In this document: positions 58,928-64,000 of the stretch, piece by piece
Numbering within the stretch: the stretch's first letter is position 1
Layout of the letters: the number at the start of each line of letters is the position of its first letter
DNA from: Guadua angustifolia
Lineage: Eukaryota > Streptophyta > Magnoliopsida > Poales > Poaceae
Direction of reading: 5' to 3'
DNA length: 64,000 bases
Assembly (NCBI GenBank): GCA_036346375.1
Contig: CM070520.1
Location: forward strand, 15,883,791-15,947,790
Program-made: the position numbers and the translations under genes
Notes under the pieces: model-generated
Database searches by the model: none
Told to the model about the DNA's origin: nothing
Seen by the model: only the letters and a program-made list of their open reading frames with translations

Positions 58928-60180
58928 GAACGGGGAAGGGTCCGAAGGGAATCGCGTGCTCACAGTCACAGGCGTTTGGTATCGAATCGCCGCTAGAGTT
59001 ATGTCATACAAGGCCTATTCGTTTTGTAAGATTATTGCAAGCTACAAGGCCTATTCGTAATTGTATTGCAAATTATAAGGTGTGCATGTAGATTTGATAC
59101 TATTTTCTTTATTTTGTACTAATTTATTTCCTTAGTGCCATAAGAAAATTATGTTTTCTTGTGAACCCAAATTATAACGATGCACTCGCAAAAAATGATG
59201 TAGACTAAGAAATTAATATAACATATTATTTCTCAATTTAGTATATTTCAAAAAAGATAAAATAAAATTAGTCATTTCATTCTCATATGAACTCCAAATT
59301 ATAAACTATACATAGCTGAAATTCTGAATAAAAATTAGATGAAAATTATTAGTTAGATTTATATAAGAATTCTAGCCTAAAACCAGTTGTTTAGATAGCT
59401 TATTATAGCTTTTTGGGCATAAAGCCCAACATGATTGAATAAATTCGCAAACATAGCTACAAACCTCTATAGCTACTAAATTCTATTTGAATTTCAAAAT
59501 ATTAATTGTGTTTTCTATACTCTTCTCCTTTATCATATTTTTAGTACTTAAATTTAATTAATTTGACCGCAAGAAATAATAAATAATAGTTAATATCCAA
59601 ATCTATATCCTAAACTTATACAATTATATAATTATTTTTGTTCCACATTTATGACTAATATATAATGATCACATGTAATGTGTACTCCAAATTTAAATAT
59701 AGCTTATTATATATTAATTAACTATATCACTTACTTGAAATGCTAAAAAACATATATATTATATTAAACCACGATATGTAGCTAGCTTCCGTGATAGCCT
59801 GCTATAATAGTGAAAGATTTTTTATATCTCGTGTGGCAATGGAACACTAACCGTGATTTAAATCATTGCCTAAAATTGATATTCAAAATTAAAGAAAAAA
59901 TAAAAAATATTTGTAATGAAAAATAAAAACTAGATGAAGATTAGCAGTTGGATTTTTATGTGAATTATAACCTATAACTGAAATTGGAAATTAAGTAACA
60001 AAGTAAAATTTAGCTTAGAAGAAAGAGACATGCCAAGTAGACTAAAAAAATAGATATTCGAAACAAAAATTAGTTGCTGGCTTAATGTACCAATTGCAAA
60101 CTAAAAATAAAAAGAAAGTATATAATAAGTGCAATCCAAAAATATAAAAAATCAGAATAAAATCAAAGAAAATTAGCCTC
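58928..60180. other. Non-coding, AT-rich repeats
   Basis: 58928-59060 continues the hAT target sequence and resembles 63150-63210 (GCTCACAGTCACAGG, GGTATCGAATC). 59230-60180 holds the AT-rich repeat family also present at 52130-52870, with TTAGCCTAAAAC-like and AAAATTAGATGAAAATTA motifs. No gene is seen. Confidence 0.45.
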
Positions 60181-60579
60181 CATTCTACCTCCTCTCTGAA
60201 TTATTGTACTGTTGAGTTGAGCTATTGAACCTCATCGGCCTTCCTCCTCGGCGTGCATCGTAAAGATATCTCCGAGCCATTGCGCAGAGTTCACCTGCAC
60301 GGGGTGGCAATAAGGTTTCTGGGCAGCACATTAGCACGGCCGCTTTGCTTCTTTCGTGACATCGACTACTTCCACGACCGCGTCTACATCTACACTGCCT
60401 CCTTTTCTTCATCAAGATCGATTGTAAGTCAATCGACACCATTAAAATACAATTCTTGAATACATTCTGAAGTACAATGGGTTACCTATTATTTTATGCA
60501 TCTCTAGTCTTTTGTTATCTTTGTCTCAATATAAAATCTGGAATAAAAACCTTATTGTGAACATTTTTGTCATTCAATA
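60181..60579. other. Region before the Copia fragment, unassigned
   Basis: A moderately GC-rich block (60230-60430) stands out from its AT-rich flanks. An 85-codon minus-strand frame there has no recognisable motif. It may be leader of the Copia element or an unrelated insertion. Confidence 0.3.
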
Positions 60580-63113
60580 ATGGTTGGTGCTTCGGATGCT
60601 ATGAAACCTGAGAGGTTTTCTGGTGTAAACTTCCGTAGATGGCAGATAAGGGCCAAATTTTGGCTCATGTCATTGGGGTTGTGGTGGGTGATCCATCCAT
60701 AGTATCCATTTACGGTTGACCAGAATATGCAGTTTGATAGTGCGAACAACACTGCACTAGGTTGTCTTCTAACTATTTTAGCAGATCAGCTCTATAATGT
60801 GTACATGAATTACACATCTGCCATTGAGTTGTGGGATGCACTTGACCAAAAGTACGCCGAAGCAGAAGTTGGTCACTAGTTATACGTGTGTGAGCAATTT
60901 TTTGATTATAGCATGGATAATGCTAAGTCGATTGTTGCACAAGCACATGATCTCCAGCTAGTAGTTGGCGAGATTGCGCATTTGGGTTGTGTATTACCTC
61001 CTAAGTTTGTGGCTATGGGCATTGTTGCCAAACTTTTGTCATCTTAGCGGGATTTTGCCACTAGATTAAAGCACAAGAAGGAAGAGATTTCTGTTGAGGA
61101 TCTCATTGCAGCCCTTGATGTGGAAGAAAAGGCAAGAGCAAAAGATGCACCAAGCACCACTAATTAGAATAATGCCAATATCGTCGAAAAGAAATCATAT
61201 GGCAAGAACTTCAAAGGCCATAAAACAAACAATACAACTAGCTTTAAAAAGAAGAAAATTGAGAAAAGGGACATGAAGAACATCACTTGTTTCATGTGCG
61301 GAAAGGACGATTATATAGCAAAAGACTGTCGCTATCACAAAAACAGGACAAATGAACTGGGCAAGAAAAATGCCAACGTGACCATAGGCGAGGCCTCAAC
61401 TTCAGGAGGGTATGGTAATTCTCCTGTTGTTTTTGCAGCATGTCACTCCACTGATTGGTGAGTTGATACTGGTGCTAATGTTCACGTGTGTTCTGATGTT
61501 TCCTTGTTTTCTTCTTACCAGGCAGCCAGGGCTTCCTCTGTCCTAATGGGGAACGGGTCACATGCTTCTGTTCTTGGTGTTGGCACGGTGGATCCGAGCC
61601 TTACTTCAGGGAAGATTGTCCACTTAAAAAACATGCAGCATGCGCCAACAATAAAAAAGAACCTTGTTAGTGGGTCTCTCCTATGCATGGATGGTTATAA
61701 GGTAGTATTTGAGTCAAATAAAGTTGTAATATCTAAGTGTGGGAACTTTGTTGGTAAAGGCTATGAGAGCGAAGGTTTGTTTCGCCTCAATATTCTAGAG
61801 TCTTGTTATAATACGAATATTGCAATTGGTTTGAATAAATGTGAGGCCAATATTTGGCATTCTCGTTTCTGTTATATTGGTTTTGATAGCATTGCTCGAA
61901 TGTCCAGATTACAATTAATTCCAAAATGTGATATTGTCAAAGGATCAAAGTGCCATTCTTGTGTGCAAGCAAAGCAACCTAGAAAACCCTTTAAGGGATT
62001 AGAGGAAGAAAAGAATTTGGCACCACTAGATCTTGTCCATTCTGATTAGTGTGAAATGAATGGATTGCTGACAAAATGAGGCAAAAGATATTTTCTAACT
62101 TTTATAGATGATGCAACACGTTATTATTATGTGTATCTGCTGAAAACGAAGGATAAAGTTTTAAACTATTTTAAAATTTACAAGGTCGAGGTTGAGAACC
62201 AACTAGAAAAGAAAACTAAAAGACTAAGATCTGATCGTGGAGGAGAGTATATCTCTCATGAATTCTCCCAGTTCTATTCTGAGTATGGTATAATCCATGA
62301 AGTTACACCACTATATTCTCCCCAATCAAATGGAGTAGCTGAGAGGAAAAACTGAACACTAACAGACTTGGTGAATGCCATGTTGGAGAGTGCCGGTATG
62401 CCTAAAATGTGGTGGGCGGAAGCTATATTAACAACAACTTTTGTCCTAAATAGAATAATCACTAAAAAGCGTGAGATTACTCCATATGAGGGATGGAAGG
62501 GGAGAAAGCCCAATGTCAATTTTCTGCGAACCTGGGGCTGTTTGGCAAAAGTCAATATACCATTGCAGAAAAAGAGAATACTTGGACCTAAAACAGTCGA
62601 TTGTATTTTTCTAGGATATGCACATAACAGCACGGCCTATAGAGTTTTAGTAGTAAAATCAGAAACTCCTAAGATTGTTGCTAACACAATAGTGGAGTCC
62701 AGAGATGCTTCATTCTTTGAGGATATTTATCCTATGAGACCAGCAGGCAGTACTTCACAAACAGAGAATACTCAAATTGAAAATAATAATAATAATAGTA
62801 ATGCTGAACCTACCACTGGTTTTGAACCAATAAGTGATACACTACCAGTATAAAATATCTATGAGGAGGATACCAATTTAGTCGCAGAGGCTCCTCGTAG
62901 GAGCAAGAGACAAAGGGTTGAGAAAACCTTTGGCGATGACTTTATTGTATACCTCGTGGATGATATGCTAAAATCTCTTTTAGAGGCTTATGCACTACCT
63001 GATGTTGAGTATTGGAAAGAGGCTGTCCGTAGCGAGATGGATTCCATCATAGCTAACGGGACTTGGAATATCACTGATCTTCCTAGTAGGTGCAAACCTG
63101 TTGGATACAAGTG
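60580..63113 (+). pseudogene. Copia gag-protease-integrase fragment, no LTRs
   Basis: It starts ATGGTTGGTGCTTC at 60580. gag: MKPERFSGVNFRRWQIRAKF and DLIAALDVEEKARAKD. Zinc knuckle: CFMCGKDDYIAKDC with Tyr where His is usual (about 61290). Protease: VDTGANVHVCSD (61456). Integrase: WHSRFCYIGFDSIARM and KCHSCVQAKQPRKPF (zinc region), DDATRYYYVYLLKTKDKV, SDRGGEYIS and SPQSNGVAERKN (catalytic Asp, Asp, Glu). Then WWAEAILTTTFVLNRI and CIFLGYAHNSTAYRVL. The RT lead-in SLLEAYALPDVEYWKEAVRS and SRCKPVGYK follow, where it stops abruptly at about 63113. Stops occur at about nine places, several where Trp or Arg is expected. The reverse transcriptase is missing entirely and no LTR is visible on either side. 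Confidence 0.85.
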
Positions 63114-64000
63114 ATGTCTCGTTTGTCTTGTCTTGTTGGCCAGTAAAGACGAAGGGGAAGGGAATGGCGTGCTCACAGTCACAGGGGTTTGGTATCGAAT
63201 CATCTCCTCGCCGGAAAATGTAATCAACACCTTGTCCGCCCAGTCATCCTGGCTGGCTTAATTAGTACTGCCTTCGCTCCTTTTACTAGTCGTTTTACAC
63301 ATCACGATCTCCAATATCATTTCTTTTTCTAATTACATGTTCGTAGATGTTATTAAAAATATAATGATATTGTCGCATCCTAAATTTGCACTAAATCGAA
63401 ATATGTAGTTGCCAAGTTATTTTCTAAGTTTATTACCTATTTTCAAAGTTTTTCTTGAGTTTCTGAAATTTTGACATTTAAAGAAAATACTTTGTACAAC
63501 CTACTTATTGCAACTGATTTCCAAGCTTCAAATTTAAATCAGCACAAAATCTGAAAATATTTTAATTAAATCTAAGATGGTCTGGAGGACCCCTTCGAAA
63601 AATTTCTTGAATTTTTTGGAGTACGGTGCTAGTTTTGGAAAAATCTAATACTACATGATTTATTAAAACTGAAACACTAAAAGAATTATCGAAGGGAATC
63701 TACAGCTGAAAATATTCTAAGAATTTTACAAAAACTCCAGAACTTCATCTCGTTTATCTTGTTGGCCGGTAAAGAGGAAGGGGAAAGGAATGGTACTAAA
63801 CGAACACCCGTGTATGTACCCATCCTAATTTTATTTTTGGCTGAGGCCCACGACTCGCAACCGGCCAGAAGCTCTCTGGCTCATGAACCAACTAGGCTAC
63901 TGTCTGTCCTCAATCATTACTTTTTTTTAATAACATGTTAATAGATGTTATTAAAAATATAATGATATGATGCTATTTTTATAGCAAATTTAGTGACATC
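63114..64000. repeat. Two diverged copies of a repeat, about 600-630 bp apart
   Basis: CTCGTTTGTCTTG and TTGGCCAGTAAAGACGAAGG near 63117-63153 match CTCGTTTATCTTGTTGGCC and GGTAAAGAGGAAGG near 63749-63782. AGATGTTATTAAAAATATAA occurs at 63345 and about 63942. No gene is seen. Confidence 0.6.

Overview
The window looks like plant nuclear DNA from a grass, most likely a rice (Oryza) relative. The evidence is a coiled-coil NB-ARC-LRR (CNL) resistance gene, a GC-rich pentatricopeptide (PPR) gene start, Tourist-like MITEs with TAA duplications, Gypsy elements carrying an antisense 'putative gypsy type transposon' gene, Copia, LINE and Ac-like hAT elements. No bacterial gene organisation, RNA gene or CRISPR array was seen. 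Most of the 64 kb is transposon sequence in several nested layers, and the species call is an inference.

Layout: 1-363 (-) is the N-terminal start of a PPR-type gene running off the left edge. A MITE lies at 1368-1597. A single CNL gene on the minus strand occupies 1836-39447. Its exon 1 (38600-39447) encodes the coiled coil and P-loop. Its exon 2 (1836-3995) encodes kinase-2 through LRR. The intron between them is 34,604 bp with a fitting GT..AG pair, and it is filled with transposons. From low to high coordinate it holds: an old LTR fragment and tandem array (5.6-7.46 kb); Gypsy element A (7462-15925), which contains a solo LTR (10236-11329); a piece of a long LTR (16100-18015); a decayed minus-strand gag-protease fragment with its LTR (18.0-21.66 kb); a Tourist MITE (22032-24768) split by a small Copia (22281-24630); and a second MITE (26403-38289) split by Gypsy element B (26499-38151).

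Right of the resistance gene: a hAT-type non-autonomous element (39968-41154) lies about 0.5 kb upstream of the start codon. It is followed by a 5'-truncated LINE (41606-44355), a degenerate minisatellite block (45.29-46.68 kb), a 3.4-kb solo LTR (46906-50321), a small MITE, AT-rich repeats and a CA/TA microsatellite, an Ac-like hAT element with a nearly complete three-exon transposase gene (53795-58919), and a Copia gag-protease-integrase fragment (60580-63113).

Functional picture: the only host genes visible are the PPR fragment and the CNL. The CNL carries three disruptions or peculiarities: the giant intron, a 62-codon in-frame insertion in the LRR flanked by a 7-bp duplication, and a one-base deletion near the C-terminus. 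All transposon coding regions seen contain stops or frameshifts. Target-site duplications are readable for ten insertions, which allows the order of insertion to be reconstructed.
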